NCBI GenBank assembly: GCA_028751875.1
Contig: CM054154.1
Location: 53,638,594-53,702,593 of the forward strand
Direction: 5' to 3'
DNA: 64,000 nt
DNA from: Rapana venosa
Lineage: Eukaryota > Mollusca > Gastropoda > Neogastropoda > Muricidae
In this document: one piece after another, positions 23,102 to 34,311 of the stretch
Layout: each line of letters starts with the position of its first letter
How positions within the stretch are numbered: the stretch's first letter is position 1
Notes under the pieces: model-generated
What the model was told of the DNA's origin: nothing
The model's database searches: none
What the model saw: the letters and a program-made list of their open reading frames with translations, nothing else
Made by a program: the position numbers and the translations under genes

Positions 23102-23282
23102 CCTATATCTTTCCTCCTCCTTCTCTGCCTCTCTGTAACTCCTCTCTTCCTCCCTTAACCATCTAGCCTCTTCTCTCTCCTCTAGCCATCTAGCTTCCTT
23201 CCTTTCCTCTAGCCGTCTAGCCTCTTCCTTTTCCTCCTCTCTTAAACGTCTAGCCTCTTCCTTTTCCTCCTCTCTTAAACGT

Positions 23283-23741
23283 CTAGCCTCTTCCTTTTCC
23301 TCCTCTCTTAAAACGTCTAGCCTCTTCCTTTTCTTCCTCTCTTAAACGTCTAGCCTCTTCCTTTTCCTCCTCTCTTAAACGTCTAGCCTCTTCCTTTTCC
23401 TCCTCTCTTAAACGTCTAGCCTCTTCCTTTTCCTCCTCTCTTAAACGTCTAGCCTCTTCCTTTTCCTCCTCTCTTAAACGTCTAGCCTCTTCCTTTTCCT
23501 CCTCTCTTAAACGTCCAGCCTCTTCCTTTTCCTCCTCTCTTAAACGTCTAGCCTCTTCCTTTTCCTCCTCTCTTAAACGTCTAGCCTCTTCCTTTTCCTC
23601 CTCTCTTAAACGTCTAGCCTCTTCCTTTTCTTCCTCTCTTAAACGTCTAGCCTCTTCCTTTTCTTCCTCTCTTACGCGTCTAGCCTCTTCCTTTCCCTCC
23701 TCTCGTACGCGTCTAGCCTCTTCCTTTTCTACTGCATCCAT
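23283..23741 (-). CDS. gag N-terminal coiled-coil repeats of T2
   Basis: A 152-codon frame starts MDAVEKEEARR and consists of about thirteen tandem 11-residue units with the consensus EEARRLREEEK. The matching DNA unit is 33 bp, so unit number can change without breaking the frame. Charged i/i+4 spacing predicts a continuous helix. Position right after the small ORF and homology with T1 and T3, where the gag core follows, identify it as gag rather than a trichohyalin-like host protein. A frameshift near 23310 ends the open frame, and a gap follows. Confidence 0.7.
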   Translation of the reverse strand: MDAVEKEEARRVREEGKEEARRVREEEKEEARRLREEEKEEARRLREEEKEEARRLREEEKEEARRLREEEKEEAGRLREEEKEEARRLREEEKEEARRLREEEKEEARRLREEEKEEARRLREEEKEEARRLREEEKEEARRFKRGGKGRG

Positions 23742-24058
23742 GATGGAACTGCTAGCACTTCCCCTGACAAACCCAACTCGGAGCCCAACCTGCGGAACTT
23801 AGCATAAGGGTCCTCCTCAGAAACAGCGGCCTTACTTTTGCCCTGGCTCCCTGGAGAGTCTGAAAAGTCACCTCCTAGCTGTTTCTTCACCCAGCCAGAC
23901 AGCTTGTCCTTCTCAAACACCCCAGGAGACTCTTCCTCTTTTGTCTCTCGAGTCTTGGAACCTGGAGTGGCGGGCACACTGGCAGCATTCCTACGGTCAG
24001 GCATTTTGGTGCCTTTACCAGAAAATTTGATTTGATATAGTGGAGATGCCTTGCCCAC
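23729..24058 (-). CDS. Small ORF upstream of and overlapping gag in T2
   Basis: 109 codons if begun at the first Met; the internal MPDRRNAASVPATP start at about 24003 gives about 91 codons and is better supported by T1 homology. The product is hydrophilic and ends SGEVLAVPSWMQ. Its TAG (23731-23729) overlaps the gag ATG (23741-23739) by a fixed offset. Function unknown. It may be the true gag start joined to gag by ribosomal frameshifting, or an accessory protein. Confidence 0.5.
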   Translation of the reverse strand: MGKASPLYQIKFSGKGTKMPDRRNAASVPATPGSKTRETKEEESPGVFEKDKLSGWVKKQLGGDFSDSPGSQGKSKAAVSEEDPYAKFRRLGSELGLSGEVLAVPSWMQ

Positions 24059-24721
24059 AGCACCTCCCCACTCTCGGCCAAGTGGGCATAAGGACAGTCA
24101 GCGTTGGAGATGCTCTCCAAAGGCCAACCAGCCCCCAGGGCTGCAGCACATAAGGACTGTGCGAGTCAAGCCTCCTAGTCAGAGAGTCACAGTCGATCAC
24201 TAAAGACTAAGCTGTAAAGTGGAATTCCATGAGTGGGAAAGAAAGCCACTGGTCATACAGCCTCTCACCTTGCTGTTGCCCCCAGCGTCAATGGTTTAAT
24301 CAAGAACTGTGATAAAGCCCAGGCGCTGACATCAAATTTCTGCCCAGTTTCCAAAACAGCAGCTGCCTCCTCTGCTGTTTTGGAGGTCATCGTCGGACAC
24401 GACGGACAAACATACACCAGAAAATTGTCTTAGACAGGGAGAGAATTCTTTCCCAAGAAAAAAACCCCCAAAACTTATCTGGCCTTGCCAGGCTTATAAG
24501 AGCTGGAGGAGCAGCGACCCACAACACCTTACTCCTGCCACAAGGTTTCTACCTGAAGACGCTGATATCAACCATAACGTCACTCCACTACATTTCCTTT
24601 TGACCATCCAGTCCAACTAGTTAAATGGAAAGAAAGAAAAAACAGACTTCAGAAATTGCAGTGAAAAGACACACATGACAGGACACCCACCCCACAACCC
24701 ACCTAGCTAACCTAACAGTTA

Positions 24722-24737
24722 CCCCGCATCTCCACCA
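24722..24737 (-). promoter_or_regulatory. Putative primer-binding site of T2
   Basis: On the minus strand TGGTGGAGATGCGGGG begins one base after TGACA, the expected LTR end. A TGG start directly inside the 5' LTR is what a tRNA 3' CCA end would pair with. I did not identify the tRNA. T1 keeps only the later part (about 18339-18351) because a SINE landed there. Confidence 0.45.
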
Positions 24738-24738
24738 T

Positions 24739-26639
24739 TGTCACGCTCCATAAGGGATTGTGAATAATCCCCCACCCATGCCCTCTCTAACTATCTTCCC
24801 GACAACACCAAACACAGAACACTGAAGAAAAACTTCCAGACTTTACTTTCCAAAATCCAAAACACAATCACATCAAGACAAATACTTAAACTCGCTTCCA
24901 CACAGACACACACATTCAATCACCAACCACACTCTAAACTCTATCCCTAATACCATTCCCTCTTCTGCATAGGTCAGAAACAAGCTTGATAAATGTTCTC
25001 CTCCAACTTCCCTCACAGTCACAATCTGTTCCCCACATACCTTCACCATGGGACAGCTCGGGGCAGGCTGAAGTCCTCAAGGAGGGTCACAGGTGGACAG
25101 GGCAGCAGGGAGAAGGGAAACGGGTCGTGGGGAAAAGAGGTGGATCCAGGGGATAAAGGGACAGAGGGTCAAGGACAAGCCGTCGGCGTCTCTTCAGGGC
25201 ACACCGGGCTGCACCCTCTCCAGGCACGACTCCACTGCTGGAGGCACCCACAGGAACCTGGAACAGGCAATACTTGCCGTTCCTCAGCATACGCCCAAGA
25301 CTAGCACTAAGGTGACTAGGGTTATTTCCCTTGCATCCTCCAGGTTGACAATTTGTCTATTCAGCCAAAAACTCCATCATGTATCCCCAAGGAATCATTT
25401 ACATTTCGAATCTAAATCACATCTAATATATACTCTATAATTATTTATGCTCAAATACAGTTAAGTTAAAATACTTAAAAAAACCTTTTTTTCCACAAAA
25501 GAGGTTTGTCTTACAGAAAACCAATAACCACACACAGCCGCCTAATACGCAAAATTGCACTAAATCCCAAATCACTCAGGACTCGCCCCTATAAATTAAC
25601 CTTAAGAAATACCGAGTGTTGTGAACACTAGTGAGAACTCTCTCTAGACAATACATTAGCATTTAAAAACATATATTAAAGAACGTATCCTATTATTCAC
25701 TAAAGGAGAAACCTAAGCCTACCCAATATACCATAAACCTACAGACACAGGAAACCTCCCTCGAAAACCTTTTACATTCATTTATTCAAGAACCAACTAC
25801 CCAAGCACTGCATTAACACAAGACACTCAATGACGACCACCACAGCGGCACAAAGAACCATCACAGAACTCAATCATATCTACGGAACATCCCTCACCTG
25901 TCACTGAGAAAGAACAAGGTGCACTCCTGCACCCAGGAAAGACGTTGACAAAACGGACAGCACAATGAAGAACGTAGACTGGTTCTCGGGAGCCCAAACC
26001 ACTCAAAGATGACTGCTCCCCTCTGCTCTCCAAGAAGAGACACAACACCATAGGAAGTACGGTGCACTCCTGCACCTCAAGGAAGACATTGACAGGACGG
26101 ACACGACATAAGAACGGGTTCACAGGAGCGTGAACTACTTCAAGGTACTGCTTCCCCCTGCCCTCCAAAATACAGACACAACATCACGCGGCGCCCAACA
26201 GCCCAGCTGGAACGGCGACCAACGAACTTCAGCCAAAGACTGAATCTCTTCCTCCTATCTGAAGTCAAGATCTCCTCCTATTTAAAGCCGCTGCTACTCA
26301 GCTGATGAACCAAACCCTAGCTCACAACCAGGAACTTCACGAGAAGCTAACCTGCATGCAAAATTGCAGAGAAAAGGGGATGTGCATGCCACTAAGCTGG
26401 AGTTTACCACGTACTAAAAAAAAAAAGGAAAAATGCGAATGTGACCTCAGAAAGACTCCAGCATCCAGACACATAGAGAGAGAAATAGCACTGAGTAATG
26501 CACAAAATCATGCCCAGAATTATGCGAACGTGACAGAGATGATGTCTAAACACAACATCAGTGTGGGTATGGGTCTTTTTCGTTGTTTTTTGTGTCTTGT
26601 TTTGTTTTTCAAAAAACATTTCACTGGCAAGCTGTAACA
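24739..26639 (-). repeat. Long terminal repeat of T2 (about 1.9 kb)
   Basis: Inferred from homology with T1 and from its ends: TGTTACAGC at the outer end (about 26639) and TGACA at the inner end (about 24739), giving the usual TGT...ACA. A TTTAAATAG at about 26277-26285 could act as a TATA element. Contains the same roughly 150-bp tandem duplication as T1 (GGTGCACTCCTGCACC at about 25918-25933 and 26062-26077). The outer boundary is inferred, not proven by a TSD. Confidence 0.5.
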
Positions 26640-26640
26640 G

Positions 26641-26780
26641 CCTACTCTTCCGAAAAGTGGAACGGGGTTTAGCATGAGCGCAAGATGCTCTGCGTGTGTT
26701 CGCATATGGGGGTCTAGATCTATAGTCTCATCCGAAGGACTCCGATGTGCGGAGTCAGTACTGATGTTAACTCCAAGGGA
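26641..26780 (-). mobile_element. SINE fragment, interrupted by T2
   Basis: CCTACTCTTCCGAAAAG, then GCAAGATGCTCTGCGTG and GTCTCATCCGAAGGACT, are the reverse complement of the SINE body at about 60405-60490. It stops at 26640, exactly where the T2 LTR begins, so T2 probably inserted into it. The tRNA head is missing or unrecognisable. Confidence 0.6.
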
Positions 26781-26811
26781 AAGCTCCCTTGATCTGACAC
26801 CTCTACTTACT

Positions 26812-28452
26812 TACTTTACTTACTTTACTTTTGTCTTCCGCTTATACTCGGAGGTGTCGCGGGGAGATATAGCTGTCTGTCGGCAGCGAGGCGTGTAGCC
26901 TGGAGGAGGGACATGCCGTGGGTTTTTAGGGTGTCGGCCACGGAATCATTCCATCTTCTTCTTGGTCGTCCTTTGGCTTTCCATCCTGAGTGCCGGGTGT
27001 TGTAGGCCCGAAGAGCTGGCTGGTTGTGAGGCATCCGTGTCAGGTGTCCGAACCACTTGATCCTCTGCTGGTCGATGTGTTGTAGGACTGGTGTTGCACC
27101 TACCATGTCTCTGATGACTTCGTTTCTGATTTTGTCTCTTCGGGTCTTGTTGACTGCTCTTCTTAGGCATTTCATTTCACACGTGACTAGTTTACGTCTG
27201 AGGGCCTTTGTGAGGGGCCATGTCTGACACTGGTACGTGAGCGTTGGCAGGAAGATGGTGTTAATCAGTTTTGCCTTTGTGTCCATGGGGATGCTGGGAT
27301 GTTTCAGGAAAGGGGCGAGCTGGTAACTGACCGCATTAGCCTTCTGACATCTTGTTTCAATTTCACGGTCTAATCTTCCGTTCTCTGCAAATACACTGCC
27401 CAGATATTTAAATTCGCTGACTTGATTTAACTGGGATCCATTGATATTGATGTCCAGAGTGTGTGGTCTCCTGCTGACTGTCATGACCTCGGTCTTACTG
27501 ACACTGATTTTCATGTCATAGGCCTGGCAGGTGCTGTTGAGTTGATCTGTGTGCTCCTGGAGCTGCGCCTTCTTGCTATGTATTATTGCCTGGTCATCAG
27601 CAAACATGAGTTCGTTGAGTGCCTCAGGATCTGGTTTGGCCTCCTTTGCAATCTGGTCCATGTAAATGACAAAGAGCAGAGGGGAGAGGCAACAGCCCTG
27701 TCTCACCCCGGATGTCACTGGGAACCAGTCAGATGTTCCACTGGTCGTGCGGACTGCGCTCTTGCTGTTGGCATAGATAGCTCGGATGTTGTCCAGCAGC
27801 TGCCCCTTCACGCCATACTGCTCCAGCACCTTCCACAACTTGTCTCTGTTTACTCGGTCAAAAGCCTTCTCTTGATCTACAAAGATAAGGTGGAGATCTC
27901 GGTTGTGTTCGATCGCCTTCTCACACAGCTGTCTGAGAGCAAAGATTGCATCTGTGCACCCTCTTCCTTTCCTGAATCCAAACTGAGCGTCACTAAGGAG
28001 ATGTTGCGTTTTTGTTCTAGTGCGCTGGTCTAGGATCTTTGCATACATTTTCCCTACATGGCTGAGGAGTGATATGCCTCTGTAGTTACTGCAGTCTTTC
28101 TTGCTGCCCTTCTTCTTCCAAATTGGCACTACTATTGCATTCTGCCAGTCCTCTGGTACTTTCCTCTCCTCCCAAGCTTTTTGAAGATGGTGGTGAGCCA
28201 CATTATACCTGTTTCCCCACATGCATGGATGGCTTCAGTTGTTATGCCATCGTCACCTGCTGCTTTCCCTTTAGGGCTGGTCTTCACTGCTCTTCTGACT
28301 TCACTCTCCAAGATGGTAGGTTCTGAGTGGTCTGGGTAGTTGGGGTGAACTGGAACTGGGTGTTCTGTGCCTGTTGTCCTGCAGGGTTGAGCAGTTTCTT
28401 GAAGTACTCTTTCCATCTTTTCACTATCTCTACGGTGGCCCAAAACCTGGAC
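26812..28452 (-). mobile_element. RTE-like LINE copy D, 5'-truncated
   Basis: Reads leftwards through RT fingers (28440-28200, frameshifted), a long RT frame, and a 3' end of CTTAC/TTTAC repeats (26806-26832, minus strand AAGTAAGT), a microsatellite-like tail as in RTE-type LINEs. No endonuclease is left. The long intact frame and clean tail suggest a fairly recent insertion. Family differs from copies A/B, C and E-G. Confidence 0.8.
26825..28222 (-). CDS. RTE-like reverse transcriptase (copy D)
   Basis: 465 codons without a stop. Order: KKDCSNYRGISLLSHVGK (residues about 36-53), FVDQEKAFDRVNRDKLW (about 115-131), GVRQGCCLSPLLFVIYMD (about 172-189), the catalytic FADDQAIIHS (about 207-216), YLGSVFAENGRLD (about 274-286), then a C-terminal tail with KWFGHLTRMPHNQ and a basic GRPRRRW. 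The second catalytic Asp pair is present. Upstream fingers are in another frame (28132-28443) and the endonuclease is absent, so it is a dead truncated copy. Confidence 0.8.
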   Translation of the reverse strand: MWGNRYNVAHHHLQKAWEERKVPEDWQNAIVVPIWKKKGSKKDCSNYRGISLLSHVGKMYAKILDQRTRTKTQHLLSDAQFGFRKGRGCTDAIFALRQLCEKAIEHNRDLHLIFVDQEKAFDRVNRDKLWKVLEQYGVKGQLLDNIRAIYANSKSAVRTTSGTSDWFPVTSGVRQGCCLSPLLFVIYMDQIAKEAKPDPEALNELMFADDQAIIHSKKAQLQEHTDQLNSTCQAYDMKISVSKTEVMTVSRRPHTLDININGSQLNQVSEFKYLGSVFAENGRLDREIETRCQKANAVSYQLAPFLKHPSIPMDTKAKLINTIFLPTLTYQCQTWPLTKALRRKLVTCEMKCLRRAVNKTRRDKIRNEVIRDMVGATPVLQHIDQQRIKWFGHLTRMPHNQPALRAYNTRHSGWKAKGRPRRRWNDSVADTLKTHGMSLLQATRLAADRQLYLPATPPSISGRQK

Positions 28453-28514
28453 CCTCTGATGAGGAGCTCAAGGCACTAACTTCCATGCTGTCCTGCCCTG
28501 TATGGCTTCTCTGT

Positions 28515-29562
<1,048 letters not shown>

Positions 29563-29700
29563 GTTTTCAGCAATGAGAAGTAATAAAAATAATAATGACA
29601 ATAATAATGATGGTTTGGATAGCCTAGTCAGATTTTTACAATCTTTCCAGTAGTTTCTTCTTCTATCTTCTTCATCAAATGCGCAGACAGCAATTAGTGT
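29563..29700. other. Short unique AT-rich spacer
   Basis: Contains a small AAT/AATAATG tract (29580-29612); nothing else recognised. Confidence 0.4.
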
Positions 29701-29832
29701 GGGTTACGGAAAACACGAACAAAGCCAGCATACAACCCCGAAGTCGGAATGCGGCTACCTTCATGGTGGGCAAAAACGGTCGCGTAGGCAAAACCCATTG
29801 GTGAACCTGGGAGCTCTAGACGAGGAACGGAA
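29700..29832 (+). repeat. Dispersed repeat R, copy 1
   Basis: CCGAAGTCGGAATGCGGCTA, then TTCATGGTGGGCAAAAACGG and CATTGGTGAACCTGGGAGCT. Close relatives lie at 31305-31410 and 39298-39405; more distant ones at 30875-31035 (-), 37115-37292 and 39505-39668. Confidence 0.55.
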
Positions 29833-29841
29833 AAGAATTGT

Positions 29842-30775
29842 GATAATAATAATAAATAATAATAAATGGAATTTATATAGCGCTTTATCTTGCACAGACA
29901 AATCAAAGCGCTTGCACTCAACTCATTCTTACACAGTCATGCAACCAATAGCAAGTAATAGTTCTAACCCATGCAAATGCACACAAACACACACACACAC
30001 ACACACAGGTCATACACTTTGGCAGGGTGATGGAATTTTTGGCTGTTGAAAAGCAGGGATAGCTATGAAATGAAACAGGAGAGGAAAATCTTAGGTTTGA
30101 AACAAATATTTCTTGAGGCCAGATTTAAAAGTGTCACAAGATGCCCTTTGGCAAAGAGAGATAGGGAGGCCATTCCAAATCGGCGGACCAGAAACAGAGA
30201 AAGCGCGACAGCCAACAGTGGACTGGCTGAATCTAGGTATTCGTAAGCACAAGGAATCTGCAGCAGAGCGAAGGGAACGAGAAGGGGTGTACAGGTGGCG
30301 ACATTCACAGAGGTAGGAGGGTGCTGTTTTGTGGAGACATTTGAAAAGAGAGTACTGATCTTATAATCTACTCTCTGTGGCACAGGCAGCCAGTGGAGAG
30401 ATCGCAAGAGAGGGGTAATGTGCTCAAATTTTCTGAGGACTAGTCGAGCTGCAGAGTTTTGAACACGTTGAAGGGAGTGGATAGATGATGCTGGCAGACC
30501 AGCCAAAAGAGAATTGCAATAGTCCAGACGTGAAAGAATGAGAGAAGCTGCGAGTTTGGATGTTGCGTCTGTGGACAGGTACTTTTGAATTGCACTAATA
30601 CCCCGTAATTGGTAGCAGCACAACTGGCAGGTCTGGGTAATGAATTTTTGCATAGAAAGTAAGTTGTCGATAATGACCCCTAGATACTTTACAGCAGTGG
30701 ATAGAGGGAATGATGCATTGCCGAATTCTATTGAAGCTGTTGTAATGGAAGAGAGTGATGATGGTCGCTGTGGTG
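29842..30775 (-). mobile_element. CR1/L2-like LINE copy P, 5'-truncated
   Basis: Minus strand encodes the last part of an RT: YLGVIIDN, then RLDYCNSLLAGLP, LQRVQNSAARLVL and HITPLLRSLHWLPV, a C-terminal signature common in CR1/L2-group LINEs. The 3' end is AGCGCTATATAAATTCCA (reverse of 29867-29884) plus an AAT/ATT run. About 80-90% like element K at 43.5-45.5 kb by eye. Truncated at the 5' end next to an ATC-rich tract at 30777-30840. Confidence 0.8.
30063..30653 (-). pseudogene. RT C-terminal region of CR1/L2-like copy P
   Basis: 196 codons: DATSKLAASLILSRLDYCNS (residues about 28-47) and a WLPVPQRVDYKI segment (about 92-103). After about residue 108 the frame departs from that of element K, so a frameshift ended the original protein; the remainder is out-of-frame translation. 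Not functional. Confidence 0.7.
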
Positions 30776-30776
30776 T

Positions 30777-30840
30777 TTATCATCATCGTCTTCACCATCA
30801 TCATCACCACCACCATCATTATCATCATCATCATCAAGCA
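30777..30840 (+). repeat. (ATC)n/(CAC)n-like microsatellite
   Basis: Imperfect CATCAT/CACCAC tract at the 5' border of copy P. RTE-type tails in this window are also GAT/ATC runs, so it may mark the end of another insertion. Confidence 0.7.
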
Positions 30841-30874
30841 ATGTTTTACTGACGTAGAGTTGTAGAACAAACCC

Positions 30875-31035
30875 AGCTTAATACCCTAGGGGTCATCCAG
30901 AAAGTGTACGCAGTCTCACTCATACCACCTTAGAGCTACTGTCAAATCCTAAAGACACACTGCTTTGAGAAGTACGGTATATGACTTGTAGCTTTCAAGT
31001 AGTTTTCCATAAAGGCAGCCATACTCTGACTTCAG
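30875..31035 (-). repeat. Dispersed repeat R, copy 2 (long type)
   Basis: Reverse complement of the sequence at 37115-37292: CTCTGAAGTCAGAGTATGGC, then the reverse of CCTAGGGGTCATCCAGAAAG. The matching copy at 39505-39668 is on the + strand. Confidence 0.5.
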
Positions 31036-31139
31036 AGGATTTTTTTTCCTCCTCAAAAAGACACTAATTACAGGTTGTTCAGGTTAAGAGTTTGCCATGG
31101 CTTGAGACCAACTTCAACAGGACCCTGACATATCCCCAC

Positions 31140-31265
31140 GGAGGAGGAGGCACCGTATGTGAGCGCGCGCATAACATTTTTGACGCATGTTAAAAACCCG
31201 TTCTGTCGATCTGAAGTTGGGGCCATTTCATGCCAATAGGAACTGATAACAAAACAGCCCCTCCC
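31140..31265 (+). mobile_element. Degenerate SINE fragment
   Basis: Similar in order to 60430-60540: a GTGAGCGCGCGC segment, GACGCATGTTAAAAACC, GTTCTGTCGAT, CCATTTCATGCCAATAGGAAC. No head or tail retained. Confidence 0.45.
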
Positions 31266-31304
31266 CCCAAAAAAAATGCATGCATATAGGTGTCATGTTT
31301 AGAC

Positions 31305-31410
31305 ACCATCCTCACAGTCGAAATACGGTGACCTTAAATAGTGGGTAAAAATTGTCGTATAATGCGCAAAATTTCACCATTGGTGAACCTTGGAGCTCTG
31401 ATTAAGGAAA
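31305..31410 (+). repeat. Dispersed repeat R, copy 3
   Basis: CAGTCGAAATACGGTGACCT and CATTGGTGAACCTTGGAGCT match copy 1 with substitutions. Nothing coding. Confidence 0.5.
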
Positions 31411-31549
31411 GAAGAGACAAAACAGAAGCAGAAACAAACCCAACCCCCAGTTTTTTGTGTTCAGTATTCAACAGGGATACTTTGTGTTTGCTGGGAAATG
31501 CTTTGAATTTCTGTATTAAGATGGAGAGGGTGGTGATCATTATGATCAT

Positions 31550-31943
31550 TGCATCATCATCATCAGAGGGCCCAGACTAAAAGAGCTTTGGGTCATTCAC
31601 TGATGTCATCCAAGTGCCACAGCCTACAATAATTATAATGGTTATGTTTTCAAATGTTATGTTCTCCACATCCAGATTGAGTTGGCCAAATAGCTTAGAT
31701 AGCCATTCCCCCCAAAAATGGCCCAAAGTCCCTTTTATTGGCTTAATCAATCTAAATCGCCATAGTAATCTACTCAGCCAATTCACCATTTAAATGGCCA
31801 AGTTCTCTTAAGATGGTCAACTCCCCTTTAGACAGAAAATTCAATTCAGATGGCCAAATCCATGTAGACGACATATTCAACCTAGACAGCTAATCCCAGC
31901 CCAAACCAGACAGCTCATGATCCCCAGACAACCAATTCAATCT
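31550..31943. repeat. Imperfect short-period repeat
   Basis: After a small ATC run (31553-31565), GATGGCCAA, TTCAATCTAGA and AGACAGC-type words recur every 25-35 bases from about 31660 to 31945, suggesting an old decayed tandem repeat. No gene seen. Confidence 0.35.
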
Positions 31944-32329
31944 AGAGAAAAGAGTTGAAGGCAGAAGCTACAGAGGATGAAGAAAAAGACAACTTTTTTG
32001 CTGAAATGGCATCATCCTTTGATGACAAGGACGAAAAGGGGCCACCGGTTTCCGAAAAATTAGCAAAGTTGCTTGAGTCCAGATTTGGATAAAAACTCCA
32101 GAAAAAAATCTGAAGGAAAAGTTCACTAAGTACCCTATTCCGGAAAACTGGGTTTACCTGGGCGTTCCCTGAACAAACCAGGAAGGTTTTTTTTCCATTC
32201 TCAAGCCCTTCTCAAGAAAGACAGATATCAGGATGGCAAACACACCAAAAAAAAAACACCCCTGTCAAAAGCTGCCATAGCGATAACGCTCTGCACTGAC
32301 CGACTTCTGATCATCATCATCATTAACCA

Positions 32330-33277
32330 TTACACCCAGTGGTGTGTAGGGCAGCAACAAAGCGCTTCCTTCCACTCCTGCCTATCCTGGGCCAACCTAG
32401 TCACTGATCCCCAAGAGTGCTGCATGGCCTTCATCTCACTTTCTACAGTCCTCCTCCTCCTCGTTGCTTTTGGTCTTCCTTTCTTTCTCCTTCCTTCTGG
32501 GGTCCAGTGCAATGCTGTTCTTGTGATTGACTGTGGGTCTCTTCGGAGGATGTTCCCAATCCACTTCCACCGTCGTCTGGTGATGATGGTTCCCATGTCT
32601 TCTTGCCTGCATCTCCGTAGTAGGTCTTCATTGGAGATCTTCTCTGGCCAAAAGATCCGGAGAATTCTTCGGAGGCATATGGTGTGAAAGGATCGAAGTT
32701 TGGTAAGATCCGCTTCCGTCATCCTCCAGCACTCAGAACCATACAGGAGCGTAGATACAACACAGCTCTGGTATAGCTTCAGCTTGGTGTTGGTGCTGTA
32801 CTGAGTTGATCTCCAGATATTGTTCATCTCCCTAAACACACTCCTGGCCTTGCCCAGTCTGTTGTGGATGTCTTCTTTTGTGCCGCCCTCTGGTTTGATG
32901 CTGCTGCCAAGGTATGTGAACTTGTCTGTCTGGCGCAGGTCAGTTCCATTCACTTTCACAGGGGCTGGTGTGTTCACATTGAGCGACATGGTCTCTGTTT
33001 TCTTGGTGCTAATACGAAGCCCCACTTGCTGTCCGAATGTTTGGAGTCTGCTGGTCTTCTCCTGGATATGTTGGTGTGTGTAGGACAGCAGCGCCAGGTC
33101 ATCCGCAAAGTCAAGGTCATCTAGTGTTGAGAACAGGCTCCAGCGAATCCCTCTTGGGGTGTCTTCTGTCGTCTTCCTCATCACCCAATCAATGGCCAGA
33201 TTGAAGAAAACTGCCGACATCACACATCCTTGTCTTACTCCAGTCTTGACTTCGAAGACAGTGTTGCTATGGCCCAC
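32330..33277 (-). CDS. RTE-like reverse transcriptase, C-terminal half (copy C)
   Basis: 315 codons: GVRQGCVMSAVFFNLAIDWV (residues about 13-32), catalytic FADDLALLS (about 57-65), TYLGSSIKPEGGTKEDI (about 123-139), YGSECWRMTEADL (about 180-192), and a basic tail with RRKKGRPKATRRRR. The N-terminal part is upstream in the same protein, with a stop replacing a Lys-like codon near 33390 (FVDFE-AFDSIH). The intact catalytic region suggests recent insertion. Confidence 0.8.
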   Translation of the reverse strand: MGHSNTVFEVKTGVRQGCVMSAVFFNLAIDWVMRKTTEDTPRGIRWSLFSTLDDLDFADDLALLSYTHQHIQEKTSRLQTFGQQVGLRISTKKTETMSLNVNTPAPVKVNGTDLRQTDKFTYLGSSIKPEGGTKEDIHNRLGKARSVFREMNNIWRSTQYSTNTKLKLYQSCVVSTLLYGSECWRMTEADLTKLRSFHTICLRRILRIFWPEKISNEDLLRRCRQEDMGTIITRRRWKWIGNILRRDPQSITRTALHWTPEGRRKKGRPKATRRRRTVESEMKAMQHSWGSVTRLAQDRQEWKEALCCCPTHHWV

Positions 33278-33708
33278 AGAGCATCTGAAGCTGTCGTAGA
33301 AGCTTTTGATAAGGTGTACCAGTTTCGATGGGATGCCATAGTGTCGAAGGATACTCCAAAGGCTGTCTCTGTGTATGCTGTCAAATGCCTATTCGAAGTC
33401 CACAAAATTCACATACAGTTGTCTTTGCCACTCTGTGCACTGTTCGATGATGTTTTAGAGCGTGAATATCTGGTCTATACATCCTCGTTGCTTCCTGAAC
33501 CCTGCTTGTTCCTTCCTCAAAGCATTGTTCACAGCGTCTGATATTCTTCTGATGATGACCTTGGCCAGTATCTTGCTCGGCACAGATAAAAGAGTGATTC
33601 CCCTTCAGTTGTTGCAGTCGCTCAGGGTTCCTTTCTTGGGGATTTTGACTATCACTCCTTTGGTCCAATCATCAGGTACTTTCTCGTTCTTCCATGCAGC
33701 TGTGAACA

Positions 33709-34311
33709 GTGATTGCAGTATGTCAGCTGCTAGTTCAGAATCTGCAGTCAAGGAGGACAACCTGGCATGCGCCAAACGGCAAGATCCATAACCAAATAGA
33801 TTTCATCTTAACACCACGGCACTTCAAATCTAGCATCAACAGAGCCAGAACAAGAACCTACCCTGGAGCTGACATAGGCAGCGACCACGACCTTGTGCTG
33901 CTGGTATTCAAAATGAAGCTGAAGAAAAATAAACAGCCTGCAAACCCACGTATCAAATTTGACGTGGACAAACTGAAAGATCCAGATGTCGAGGAGATCT
34001 TCCAAGCTAAGCTTGGCGGACATTTTGCGGCAATAACCCTCCTGGACAATGACACCAATGACCTCACCAACAACTTTAATGAGGCAGTCCGAGAAACAGC
34101 AGAGGAGGTACTCGGTCATCAGAGGAATATACACCAGCCATGGACTACCAATGACATCTTGGACCTCTGCGATACAAGAAGAGCACTGAAACCAACCAGG
34201 TCTTCCAACCCTAAGGAATACCGGGAGGCCAACAATCTTGTGAAGAAGTCAATGTTAAAGGCCAGAGAGAATGGATCAGTGATCAATGTGATGAGATCGA
34301 AAAAAGCATGA
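33709..34311 (+). pseudogene. Endonuclease C-terminus and linker (copy B)
   Basis: Copy-B coding begins at about residue 14 of this 200-codon frame. IHNQIDFILTPRHF and YPGADIGSDHDLVLLVF carry the conserved Asp and the SDH motif of APE-type LINE endonucleases. The helical linker after it ends at a one-base frameshift near 34270. The first residues belong to copy C antisense sequence, not to this gene. Confidence 0.7.

Larger units (their letters stand above)
23102..26639 (-). mobile_element. Ty3/gypsy-type LTR retrotransposon T2 (partial)
   Basis: Reverse-strand relative of T1: LTR (about 26639 to 24739), primer-binding-like site (24722-24737), leader, small ORF (24058-23729), gag repeats (from 23741), cut by the gap at 23101. 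Here the small ORF and the 11-residue repeats are uninterrupted, so it is better preserved than T1. The outer end at about 26640 abuts a SINE fragment, which appears to have been the insertion target. Confidence 0.75.

Noticed and set aside
22535..23158. Open frames running through N (also those at 39738-40323 and 62720-63379)
   Set aside because: They are artefacts of unknown bases in assembly gaps.
23160..23738. CRISPR array from regular 33-bp repeats (also the 54- and 63-bp arrays)
   Set aside because: Units are directly tandem with no unique spacers, and the DNA is eukaryotic.
27461..28033. A 190-codon + strand frame
   Set aside because: Antisense shadow of the RTE-like RT of copy D; no domain of its own.
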